Below, piece by piece: positions 24,275-35,900 of a stretch of DNA of 64,000 bases; the first letter of the stretch is position 1; every line of letters begins with the position of its first letter. A program made the position numbers and the translations under genes. The notes beneath the pieces were generated by a model. The model was not told where the DNA came from. It searched no databases and worked only from the letters and a program-made list of their open reading frames with translations. Source of the stretch: Melanocharis versteri (Eukaryota; Chordata; Aves; Passeriformes; Melanocharitidae). The stretch is from the NCBI GenBank assembly GCA_013397845.1, contig VZTG01003212.1, positions 763,642-827,641 on the forward strand, given 5' to 3'.

Positions 24275-24446
24275 GTCTTTCAGTTAATCATAAATATTTT
24301 GAAGGGTGAACTAAGAACACTCTACAGCACACAGAATCACAGAGATAAAACTGTATCTCCCACCACAGAAAACAGAAAACAGGAGCTGGGCAGGAGAGAA
24401 AATAGGAAAGGTGGGTTAGAAACAATAGCTTTAAATCAGGTCTCAG
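24275..24446 (+). CDS. Candidate isolated exon, plus strand
   Basis: An excellent acceptor (TCTTACGTCTTTTCTTCTCCAG type) precedes 172 nt open in phase 0, ending at CTCAG followed by GTAAAC. An alternative donor, AAAG followed by GTGGGT, lies at 24411. The peptide is hydrophilic and rich in Arg, Lys, Glu and Asn (for example TENRKQELGRRENRK), with no recognised domain. No partner exon of matching phase was identified nearby, so this may be a decoy. The minus strand is also open further right (24288-24650). Confidence 0.2.
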
Positions 24447-27213
24447 GTAAACTGCATCCTCACCTGGCTCTACTCCAAGGTGCATACAAATGAGAAAACT
24501 CAGCATCATCCAGTTTTCCAAGCCAGAGAGACAGAGGGCTCTGCAACCCCACAAGGACAATCCTGGTGCAGTGGGTGGGCAGTGAGGGGAGCACAAAGGC
24601 CAGTGAGGCCAGCACAGCCACCCCATGCACCAGGCACTGAGCTTGGACACGCTGAGCTGACCTCAGACTGGCTTCCCAGAGGCCTCTGCAGGGAGAATGA
24701 AAGGCTTGAGAGACTGAGGCTACCACGTGTCAGCCCAGCATTAGTTTCTCTGATTCTGTGTCTAACTGTTCGATGGTAATAGAAATACTGTCTAGTTTCA
24801 TGTTTACTTACTCTTTTTTGTAGATTTTGAACTACAGCAGAACTTAACACCTGTAAAAGGGAGAGTTTACCTCTTCTGTTTGATCTTTTCTTATGAAAGT
24901 TCTTGTTCAGGTTTCCTGCACCTGCTAAATAAAGAGATCTTAAGACAACATCCACGAGCTTACTTCAACTGACATCATTTTGAAAGGGCACAGAATTATG
25001 CAAGCTTACATGTGATGATGACAGTACCCAAGAGTCCTTTTTTTTAAAACTTTATATGCAGCTCTAACTAGAAACCTCCAGTCCTGAAAACAACAAGAAA
25101 GACTTTAAAGGTTTAGTCATGATGATAACAGGGCCTGGAAGACAGAAGGGGATGCAAAGCAGAAGAGTCCATGTGATATAACAGGACTCAGAAGTGAGGT
25201 AAGCTTCAAAAAACGAGGTGAGACAGTAAACAGTCTAGTTTGCTCTAGCTTTTTTATCTGCTTATAAACACAAGTGACCTTTGCTTTGAGAAAAGAAAGG
25301 CAAGCATGCCACAGTCATCCTGACAGATGTTTGTACCATCACTTAGGGCTCAGTCCCACATTGCTGGTCTGGCATTTGGCACAGATGACAGGGGAAGACA
25401 TTTCAAGCAAGGGAAGGGACACGAGCCTCTTAAATTGATAAATAAGTTTGTGAAAATGACAACCAATAAACTAGTTAACATTAACAAGCTCCACTCCATT
25501 CACCTTAGAGATGCTAAAATATCAAGAAAAATGCAAAAAACTCCAATCTCATTCTCAGTTTGCTTTACTGGGTCCCCTCTGCTTTTTTTCCTGATGTCAG
25601 GAATCTGGGTCTTCAGTTAAGTTATCCTAATCCTAATCAGTTACAGAATGTATAAAAGACAAAGTGGCAGAGAAAACCAGGAGAAGCTTGTCTCTCATTC
25701 CTCAGCACGGCTTCCTCCTGACAAGCAGAGACTCCCTTTTCCCTCTCACCCAGCAGAACTGGAGGAAGTTTCCTGTTACTCACCACTGTCTTCAGCTCTG
25801 AGATCTAACTAAAGGAAGCAAATTCATTTTTCCCTTCCTTGCCCCGAACTGTCACTCGTCACAGATGCCTGCTGTCCCATCAGTGTCCTCCAAAAGGCAG
25901 CTTCTGTAATTTCCTTTCCAGCTAACTTGCTGCGTAGTACCTTGAATATACCGTCACACTCTCTGCAAGGAGGAGAGGCCCACAGCCCATTCTCTCCTAC
26001 ACTCCCTCTGGAACATTTACATACAGCCACTTTTCTTTCCAGAATTCCTTGCTGTAACTGCCTGCCTGGAGTGTACAGCCCCAAATCTCTTTGGTTAGAG
26101 GGGTATATAAGCAAGGCATGGCAGAGGTTGGAACCTACATTACAGAGGTCACATTTTTTTCTGAGGCAAGGGAATACTCATTCAGTCAGCTCAAAAATAC
26201 TCTGTGACTGAATAAATTCTGAAGAAACTGAAGAGGAGATTAGAGGACCAAATCCCAGGCAAGGGAAAACAAGCAGTTGTGATGGTTAATAGACACAAGG
26301 ACAGCTCATAGGAAAAGAATAATGAGACATGGAGCATGATGTAACAGAAACGGGCCAGATGGCGGTACAGCTGTGGGGAAACTCAGCTAGCTCTGAAATG
26401 AGTCTTCAGTTATTCAGACTGCTGACTGCAGACCCGAGCCACTGACTGCAAAACAAGCTCTGGTTGTCTCAAGCAAGTGGCAGTTGGTTAACAATTACGC
26501 AATTGAAAGCAAAGTGGAGCAGGTGATAGTAAGAAATCCGCTATGGCACGTCTGATGAAGAGCCATTCAAGAATGTCCACAGCCTCTCTTTCTTTCTATG
26601 ACACAGATTTAGAGATATTTTAGAAAGTAGAAATATAACTTACATTGTAAGTAACTCAACAGCTAATAACTTTAGTCGGTACTGGATGATCCAGTTGACA
26701 TCAGTTCCAGGAAATCTTTTGAGGTTGCAATACCTGCATGGATGACTCAGTGTGAAAACAGAAAAACGATCCATAAATAGTTTGAGAAATGTAGTGTTAT
26801 GGAATTACTGTGGTATCTGTGAATGCTTGTAGTCTACCAGTGATAAAAGCCACAAAGGAAAAACTTAAAACACTAGTCTAGGTCAATTCTCATGTGAATC
26901 AGAGTAATTCTTCAGAGAAACCAGTGCTCTCAAATTACTAACTTTCATGCTAGAATTTAGCAGCTATCAGCTACCCAATATACAGCATGGTGCTGTTCTT
27001 ACAGTAATAAGAGTTAAATGGAGCAGTCTCAGTTTTAGAACAATGTGCTGAATGCACGTCCCAGAAGTGTCTTCTTGGGGGAGTGGGCTACAGAACCAAA
27101 TACCAGTCTCCAGAGGAGTGAAAAATGAGAAGTAGCAATGATTTCAAGTGACTTTGCATACAGGTTCCTAGAAACTGTGCAAACTCTACAATTACTTGAA
27201 AAAAGGTTGTAGT
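24447..27213. other. No gene recognised; one GC-richer patch
   Basis: A modest GC-rich patch at about 24500-24720 lacks CpG density and reads open on both strands. The remainder is AT-rich sequence without recognisable repeats. Confidence 0.4.
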
Positions 27214-27514
27214 GAGGTGGGGGTCAGTCTCTCAAGTTACAAGCAATAGGACAAGAGAAAATGGCTTTGAGATGTGCCAGGGGATGTTTAGATTGGATAT
27301 TGGGAAAAAATTCTTCACCAAAAGGGTTGTCAAGGATTTGAACAGGCTGTCCAGAGAAGTGGCTGAGTCCCCATCACCGGAGGTGTTTAAAAGACATCTA
27401 GACGAGACATTCAGGGACATGGATTAGTGGTGAACTTGGCAGTGCTGGGTTAATGGTTGGACTCAATAATCTTAGAGATCTTTTCCAACCTAAATGATTC
27501 TATGATGCTATGAT
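27214..27514 (+). mobile_element. CR1 LINE 3' end, relatively well preserved
   Basis: This is the C-terminal end of CR1 ORF2 plus the 3' UTR. The plus-strand frame 27212-27427 gives the typical CR1 reverse-transcriptase tail, with phrases such as FRLDIGKKFFTKRVVKDLNR and AESPSPEVFKRHLDE. It is followed by the 'ggttggactcaataatctt' and 'ccaacctaaatgattctatg' signature and terminal ATTCTATG-like octamers. The element is 5'-truncated, as most CR1 copies are, and cannot encode an active polymerase. Confidence 0.93.
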
Positions 27515-30500
27515 TTAAGTCATCCCCTGGGATTTAAAGACAAAATCTGCAGCTGATATAAAAATATACAGAATATTGCTCGTTTTGCCTCTGGTACTGG
27601 AGAAGAACTTCATGCACAACAAAGGCAGAATTCAGTGCCAGAATATTCAGAGACAGTTAATATTCATCATCAAACACCAGCTGAATGGTTTCCCTAAGTA
27701 ATGCCATTAGTCTGCAATTCATTGACATTCTACCATGCAGTTCAAGTGGTTTTCAGTGGATCATGACAAGTGTCACTGACAAGTGCTTGCCCTTGACATA
27801 TTCATGTCGGAATGTCATTCAAATGGGAGGTCAGCTGTCCACCACTGTATGAGCAGTGCTGCAGAAGGCAGAAAGAACGCGCTGGTTTTCCCCACCTGAT
27901 TAAATCCTCCTACATGTATCATCTGTTTTTGCTCTTTTTGCCTTGCAGCCTATTGAAACATCACAGGACATTTATGTGTCCCAAAAGCAGATTGCTTTGT
28001 TATTTGCATTGCTTCGTCATCACACTCCTTATCTACACAGAAAAGGAATTACTCTTCTTTTTCATTGAGAAGCATCAGCTGTTTGTTATTGTATTGACTC
28101 TGTTATGCATAATTTAAAAATCTCTGGAATTATTTACTTGCTATTAGTTCTTCCTCTCCGATATCATCATCCTTCACTGAAATTTCTGATTGTAATCCAC
28201 AATGTTCAGATGTAAGGATGAACAACACCTTATGAGAAGGATTAGCTATCTGATATGAGCTGTATGTGTTTTTTTCTGGTACTTCACTTCTGGAGAACCC
28301 TTTCCATCCTTCAGATGGCCTATAAGCCCTGTAAAATATTTCACCGATAATAAATTGTTTTACAAAAAAAAATAACTAATTGAGTATGGTATAAGAATGG
28401 ATGAAGTGAGTATCTACCACAGCATTTTGTCAGCTTCTTGGGAGCTAACAAACTGTCTTCTCTAATGCTATGTGCAATACCATCTTAAATAGCCCAAGCA
28501 AGAGTGATCCGACTTTACCATGAGAGGTTATTCTAGAGTATAACTGCTGCTGCCAGGAACATCTGACATGGTGCATTCCTCTCCCCATAATTCCATGTTT
28601 TCTTTTCCAGCTATTGCTCTTAAAGGAAGCCACCACCAAGGAAAAAGAGAACCATTACTTTTTAAATGAAATGGCATGATCTTGTGTTGTGCTCCCTTGA
28701 AACAACACTGACCAGTTATATCAGTTACGTTAAACAGATTTCTGTCAGACTGCTAAGCAAGGGGGAAAAAATTAACAAAATATCAGGGGAGCAAAGAATA
28801 CATATGGGAAGAAAATATGAAAGATCTGTTTAAAGGAAGACTGAAGTTCACAGGTAAAGTCTTAATGTACTGCTGGGATCACCAGAGCATGGCATGGTTA
28901 TTAAGAGGGCTGAACCAGTTCACCAAGACACTCTCCATTATTTTTATACTGATTAGAGCCAGCTGAAGGGTATAAAAGGGATTACAAGGCATGGCTGCAT
29001 ACAGTATCTGAGAACAAAACTGAGGAAGTCAGTTCTAGTCCCATCTTTGTAATTCAGTCTGAATTACACAAAATCCCCACTGTGAGCCTAGAAAACATTT
29101 AGAAAGAGAATATTCATGTCTCTCTCCAGTAATAAATCATAGTGCTCATTTTAAAAAGTTCTCTATGAGCCTCAGCTTGGCATGACTGTAAACTATTTCG
29201 ATTATGCAGGCTTAGACTTTGCCTCAAAATGAGCAAGCAAAAAGAAGACACGTATATCAAAACCTCATTCCCCATTTCTAAACTCAATTTCGTAAATAGA
29301 ACCAGCCATAAATCCTGCAAATGTTCTTGACTGGTTCTTTTTCATTAAACTTTATCGCCCATGCAAGTCTGGGTTATCAGCTGACACACACAGACACTAA
29401 TAAAGAGGAAGAACTTTTACAACCGCTAGAATGTGAATTAGGAATGTTGTGTTTGATTTAGAGTTTGATGCAGAAGAAACAGATTTTACATCTGCATTAC
29501 TGGCTTGATGTTGTTGCTTTGCAACGAGGTCGGCATTTTTCACTTCAGAAGAAGAAAGTTATGCCATACTGCAGTTTCGGTCCACTAATTTTCTATTGCA
29601 AGGGGACACCTAGATACCCACTGTTCAATAGTATCACCCCCTTTCACCATAAATTGTCTCTCTCACTTCCCTTGTGGGAGTCTTTGCAGCTTATAAGATC
29701 TCTACAATCTTTTTCTCTTTCTAAACCTCCATGAATTTCTGGTCTATCCAACTGTTTACTGTTTACTAAAACCCCTCTTCTGAGGATAAATATTTCATAA
29801 TCTGCAGCTCTCTTAAAAACCAAGAAGAAAAGGGAATACTAGGCGTTTTTTCCTGGATAGACTCTGATCTCCACACATATGCTGTCTTTTGAAAAAATAA
29901 AACAAATCAAACCCAAACAAATTATTTACTTTATTGAGAGAATAACCTCAATTTCAATAAAAGGCCTTAAAGAAGATTACTGATTGTGTTGAAGATCTAA
30001 GTCCTTCAGGATCTGAAATCCTGAACTTCTTAACAGGTGTAAGAAGTAACTCTAGCCGATCTACAGGACCATGGAGGGCAGTGAGGAAGTTTTACTTTTA
30101 GTTAAAGAGTGAAGAGATATGCTGCCAGTTTTAGCTATGGCCTGGGGTCCTTTCTCTATCTTAGTCCCTTTTATGAATGTACTGTCACACAGACTTCTCA
30201 TGGAATAATTCCACTGATGAGGGTTTGTTTTATAATCTCACTGAAAAAATTGTGTTCTGAAACTGATCAGAGCTATCCCATGGAAAGTTTCATACCTGCA
30301 TGTGCTTCTCAGTGTGCACAATAACTACACTATTATCTACAATTAAAAACAGATACCAGTCCTATGACTTCTAAATTACAGCTGAAACACAATTTATGGT
30401 GGAATAAAGGATAGGCATCTTGCACGGAGCAGCAAGCAGTAGCAAGAATTCTTAGCTATTTGCAAGACCAAAAAGTTCTGAGGACACAGTAAAGAACACT

Positions 30501-30808
30501 GACAAAAGCTTAAACATTTTGCTATAACAGAAAGCCAAAGCTGTTTCTGGGCAAACACCTGCCTATTATCAAACACCTTAGCTATTAGATGAATTTCTTG
30601 TATGGTGAGATGTATGAAAACGACTTACTTCCTCTTTGCAAGGTGAAATCTTGAAAGGGCCTGACCAGCCTTAAACCAACAGATTTCTGTAAGCATCTTG
30701 GCAACTCAGAGAAGAATGTCGACTGTTTGGAAATAAAAGTTAGAACATGTGATATGATTGCCTCTGCAGAAAACCAGCAACTAACCAATTTAGTCTCTCC
30801 AAGCAGGT
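27515..30808. other. AT-rich stretch, no gene recognised
   Basis: Short open frames only. I see no CpG island, LTR or recognisable repeat. Confidence 0.45.
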
Positions 30809-30938
30809 CTTCCTGGAGTGCATTGTTAACATGCTCTCCAGGTATTGACATGCTCATCCAAGTATTGATGAACTATGACAATTNCCTTCCTGGAGTGCAT
30901 CGTTAACATGCTCTAAAGTATTGATGAACTATGACAAT
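30809..30938. repeat. Near-duplicate segments flanking a single N
   Basis: The segment starting CTTCCTGGAGTGCAT and ending ATGAACTATGACAATT is present at 30809-30883 and again at 30886-30938, with one N at 30884 between them. The second copy lacks about 21 bp found inside the first and has one or two substitutions. This pattern suggests either a tandem duplication or two overlapping contig ends joined without being collapsed. Confidence 0.85.
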
Positions 30939-32046
30939 TTTATAATTCTTTCCCAAACACAAAGCATTGTCCAGCCATTCAGACTGAGCTCTGAGATGAC
31001 TATTTGCAAAATATCCATCTATTATAGTCTAAACTTAGATTCTACAGTACACAGCAGAAACAGGACCAGGGTTAGGCACAGGCCTTGCTACTTTCTTCAG
31101 ATCTGGGGGCAGAAAGGATCCGGTCTGGTCTCTGCAATGATTCAGAGCAACTTTCTGTCTTCTTACAATTAGAGCCTTCTTCACAGAGCCAGTGGCCTTT
31201 GTGGAATTGCCTCTTATCCTACTTCCTTACTCCAAGGGATGTCACCTTTGTGGGTGAATAAGGTTGATTATCTTCCCTCAATAAGGAATTATTTTTTAGA
31301 TTTTTTTTTTAGGGAACCCTGTTAATTATCCATGGAGACTGATGGCAGCTGAAGCAGACCCAAGAGTCAGGTCGTACACACATTATTAAGGATTCCTTTC
31401 AGGACAGGAAACTAGCTTGTTACTCTTCCATTGTTAATTCACTTTCCTGGGTGATGAAATGAGCTAAGTGGCAGGTGCTCGCATGTGTAGTGGAAGTGTG
31501 CGTAGGAACAGGAAAAGTGGATGAAAATTGCTACAATAAAGAAGAAATTAAAAGAAGCAGCAGTGCCATGAGGACAGGAAAGAATTAAGCAGCAGATTTA
31601 GGGTGACAGGCATGATGATGCTATAAGAAAAGAGGAAACAACATGCAGTTCAGCATACATAAGTTCTGCATAACCATAAAATGAGACTTGAAAGAGCCAT
31701 CGTTAGAATGCCTATGAGGTGAAGAATTTCCTACGGGATAATAAGGGTAACAAAGGAGAAAAAATAAGTGGCAACCATTTTTAAATACTTTCCACCATTT
31801 CAAGTAAAATGAAATTTTATGTATTTTCCAGATGCTTTTTTTTTTTTTTTTTTTTGTATATGGGGAAACAGATTATCTGCGTATGAAGTCCACGTAACAG
31901 CTACTTACTAAATGTGTCTGATACAAAATCCATTTTGGAACCTGTTTTATATATTGAGACACACTAGAAACGTCCTTATTCTGCTCAAAATGCCCCCTTG
32001 AGTTTAGTGGAATAAGGGGTCTTCTGGGTGAAAAAAAAAAAAAAAA
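30939..32046. other. AT-rich stretch ending in a poly(A) at the gap
   Basis: It contains a T20 run at 31836-31855 and an A17 run at 32030-32046 directly abutting the large N gap. The approximately 175 bp between the two runs has no similarity I recognise. Confidence 0.5.
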
Positions 32047-32255
32047 NNNNNNNNNNNNNNNNNNNNNNNNNNNNNNNNNNNNNNNNNNNNNNNNNNNNNN
32101 NNNNNNNNNNNNNNNNNNNNNNNNNNNNNNNNNNNNNNNNNNNNNNNNNNNNNNNNNNNNNNNNNNNNNNNNNNNNNNNNNNNNNNNNNNNNNNNNNNNN
32201 NNNNNNNNNNNNNNNNNNNNNNNNNNNNNNNNNNNNNNNNNNNNNNNNNNNNNNN
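32047..32255. other. 209-N assembly gap
   Basis: The left flank is a poly(A) run and the right flank is sharply GC- and CpG-rich. The change in composition suggests the missing DNA includes GC-rich sequence that was hard to sequence, such as part of a CpG island or an inserted element. Confidence 0.95.
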
Positions 32256-32345
32256 CGCTGCGCCGGGAGGCGCGGTCCGTACGCGAGGAGGTGCGCATCG
32301 CGCAGGGAGCAGTGCTGGCCTGCGGAGGCTGAGGTCACAGAGCTG
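32256..32345 (+). other. GC/CpG-rich fragment next to the gap
   Basis: About 75 bp of very high GC with many CpGs, unlike everything else within 15 kb. One plus-strand frame is open from the gap and reads LRREARSVREEVRIAQGAVL before a TGA near 32330, a helix-like basic/acidic pattern. It could be the edge of an exon or CpG island lost in the gap, or the internal end of an insertion. I cannot tell which. Confidence 0.35.
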
Positions 32346-32399
32346 GGATGAGTCCCAAGTCTGTACATTTTAGGGATGAAGAATCGCAGTGTATGCTAG

Positions 32400-32995
32400 A
32401 GACTGGGGATTCATCAGTTTGTAAGTGGCTGAGAAGGAGGGATCCGGGCTATGAGCTGCCATGGTTACAGCTGTGAGAAAAAGGATACTGTGTCCAGTTC
32501 TGGACTCCTCAGGACAAGAGAGACATGGAGCTCCCGGAGAGGGTCCAGTGGAGGGCCACAAAGATGATGAGGAGTCTGGAGCATCTTTCTTATGAGGAGA
32601 GACTGGGGGCTGGGCCTGTTTAGTCTAGAGAAGAGAAGACTAAGAAGGGATCTTTTAAGTGTATATAAATGTCTCAAAGGCAGGTGCCAAAAGGATGGTG
32701 CCAGACTCTTTTTGGTGGTGCCCAGCAAGAGGATGAGGAGCAGTGGCCATAAAGTAAAACACAGGAAGTTCCATCTTGACATGAGGAATAATTTCTTTAC
32801 ATTGAGGGTGTCAGAGGACTGGAACAGGCTGCCCAGGGACATTGTGGAATCTCTCTCTCTGGAGACATTCAAAATCCACATGGACTCATTCCTGTGTAAC
32901 CTGCTCTAGGTGACCCTGCCTTGGTAGGGTCATTAGGCTAGATGATCTCCAGAGATCCCTTCAAAGCCTAAGAATTCTCTGATTCTGTGAAATGT
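32400..32995 (+). mobile_element. CR1 LINE 3' end, about 600 bp
   Basis: This is the longest CR1 copy here. It contains the ORF2 C-terminal frame at 32592-32909 (105 codons, with the CR1-typical phrases LFSLEKRRLRRDLLSVYKCL and WNRLPRDIVESLSLETFK) and the 3' UTR with 'ggctagatgatctcc' and GATTCTGTGA-like ends. The upstream part (from about 32400) matches the 'tactgtgtccagttctgg' region in CR1. It is 5'-truncated and is a pseudo-copy, not a functional retrotransposon. Confidence 0.93.
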
Positions 32996-35900
32996 GATCC
33001 TAGGTGCTCCCAGTATGAAATGCCACAGCAGAAGTGGGAATATTCAGTAGCTGAGATGCTACCTGCAACTCTGGTCTAGTCATGTGATTCTTGTCACTCG
33101 CATTCAAATACAGGCGAACTGGGACTTGCATACCTCCCGAGAAGACTTAAAAGCAAGATAAGGAGGATGGTACCTTTTGCAAAACAAAAGGAGAGGGAAG
33201 AATGCTGAATACTTAGCTACCTAGAGCTCTATCAGTTCATGACAAGTTTTATATACACGTATATTTGTAGCAGCAGGAAAACTGGACTAGAGCAGGGCGT
33301 CATTTCCAGTCTTTGGATAGATGGGCCAGGAGTGTCTAGATACCTCAGTGATAAATCATGCAAATAAGTAAATTCATAAACAGTAATGACATTCCTAATG
33401 TACTTATGCAGGGGCTTCAAACAGCTGTGCAAACGTGAATGCCAGACACGTATCTATCACTCAGCAAAAAGCTAAGCAGGTATTATTGGCTTCATGTTGA
33501 GCTGGGAGCACTGATGTATAGAGAGGTTGAGTATCTGATATGAGTCTATTCCACAGCTTTTCTTGTCAGTAACCACGAAGCTCCATTGGGCTGAACTAGC
33601 AATGCACAGAAGCTCTGGAGTGCAAATACTCATGTAAAAAGCCTTCCCAGAGCAACAAGAAAGGGGTCTACACCTGCCTGCTTCAAGAACCATCCACTGC
33701 TTAGGATGGGATGAGAGCCCTGTCAGTTTCTCAGGAGTGTCCTATGTTGTACTGTAATACTCTATTCTTTGTATTCTGGGGATAATAGAAAATAATCAGA
33801 AGCTTCTCTGTCAATTAAAGCAGCCTTGAAGTGGCTCTATATTTTGCTTGAGCGCATCACAATAATGGAACAGTGTTCCCCCTGAGTGAAAGAACCATGT
33901 AACTGAAAAAAAAACCAAAAAAAGTGAGTGAGAGACAGAACTGAAAGGAACCACAGTGACCCTAAATTCTCTTCTTACCACAGTAAATGCAAGTCTTCAT
34001 TTACATTCAACCAGCAACAAACATTACTTTGCATCAGCTGTCCTTCACTGGCCCATACTTCCCAGGTACTCGTCCACACTCTCAGCACAAGCCTGTAACT
34101 ACAGGCAATCTAGTGAAAAAGCACACACTTGCCTTTGCTAAACTTGGCCCATAAAGAAAACACAAAACAAAACCAACCAACTAGCAAAACTCAGAGACAG
34201 GCTTTTAAGAATTCATCAAAGGAAAAGTGTTGGTCTACCTGTGTAGGCAGTGGCCTCACAACAAAGGCCAGCTCTCAAAATACACATCTGCAGTAGGGAA
34301 AAAGGTGGTCTCTCCCTGTTCTCACACAGTCCTTCATGTCCCACATCCCAGCCCAGTGGTCTCAGGCAAAGTTAAAACACAAATCTTTTAATCTAGAAAC
34401 CATCATTCTCCCATTATGCCTGAATTCTGGGCTGAAAAAAAATTGTAGAGAGCTAATAATGCATCAGTCTAAAATAGGTTCTCTGCTGTTTTCACTTTTC
34501 CCCCACAGGTTATATTTCTGTTCCTTGAATACCCAGCTGCTTCTCCGAAGCATTAGAGGAGCCCAGCAGAGCCCCTGCACTTTAACTTTCTAGCACTTCT
34601 GATACCCACAGCACTGCACTTAGTGGGAAGCTGAACCTGACCTTCCTTCATGATGCTGGGTAAACCTTGGGAGTCTATCCCAGTTCTTTCATTTATTTGT
34701 ACAGGGTTTGTACAAGTGAATTCCTTTTTGTCAGTTTTCTCCACTGGAAAAATAATGGCTCATTTTAATCTCATGATGCTTGAGTGTCTCCTGAGTCATG
34801 AAAGGCTGTCAATCAACCAGTGAGAAGACATTTCCCAAGGAATGGCATCTGTTTACATAAGTTTTATTGCAGGTTAGTCATCAGACAGCTTGAGCTCATA
34901 ATTTTTAATCCTATCTATTTATGTTTCTGCAAACAAATCTCCACATTGCCTTTGCCTGGGAAATTAAATGAAAGAAATTTTTTTAAATGGCTGTAAACAA
35001 CCTGTTCCCTACAGCGGACATAATTTTTCCTTTCTGTGAGGCATTTGTCATGACACAGCACATACAGCAGAAAAAAATTCTGGGCTGGACTCTGTAGCAT
35101 CGCTGTTGAGTCACTTACACCATTGCTAGCAGCCACCAAGTGAAATGGTTGTGGAAATCTTCTCCTGGACCTGTATAATTGATGCCAAATGCAAAGCACT
35201 GGAGCATTGTATATTGTATCCTTTCTCACACATTCTAGGCTTCAGATTTTGGCATAAACATGTAATTTCCCCACATTTCTAGGCAGTAGTCATGTTTGTA
35301 TTTAGGCCTGCATCAAAAAATTCAATAAACTCATCTGAGGCCAAAGCTTGTCCTAAATGACTAAGAATGACAGGTAGGAAAACGTACTTATTTCAAATTT
35401 ATGAATGCTGGATAAAGCTATAAAATTGCTGTACCTTGGAAAGGTTAATATTATAGTGAATCAGCAATCTTCTACCACAGATGGTGTCATATAACTCCCT
35501 GAAACAGGAAAAATGTCTAGGTGAGTCACTGCCATTAATAATCTTCCATTTTAAAAGGACCAAAGAAGTGTCTTAGAAAAAGTGTGTGACTGCCCTTGCA
35601 CCCAGTGGTCTGTAAGAGCTGGATATGTGTCATGGAAAAATCCCAGAAAAAAAAGAAGGAACAAAGAGCAGGAAGTGGCTTTTGAAAGCAAGGATGTTAA
35701 GAGTTCAAGGAACTCAAAGGAGCATGCTTTGACCAAGGGAAGTGTTTTGACCATTGTACTACAAGAAGGAAAAGGTACCTTGTTCTGAGAGAAGGAGATG
35801 GGGTTTGGAGTATACACAGACAGTAAGTGGCAGCTTTCCTCTTGGGAGGGAAGAGGCAGGAGAGAAAAACGAGAAGCTGAGCAGATTCTTCATGTCACAA

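Noticed and set aside
27212..27427. 71-codon ORF as a host gene
   Set aside because: It matches the CR1 ORF2 C-terminus and is annotated as a transposable element.
31873..32368. Long ORFs crossing the 209-N gap
   Set aside because: Most of their length is Ns, so the frame is unknown.
32592..32909. 105-codon ORF as a host gene
   Set aside because: It also matches the CR1 ORF2 C-terminal tail.
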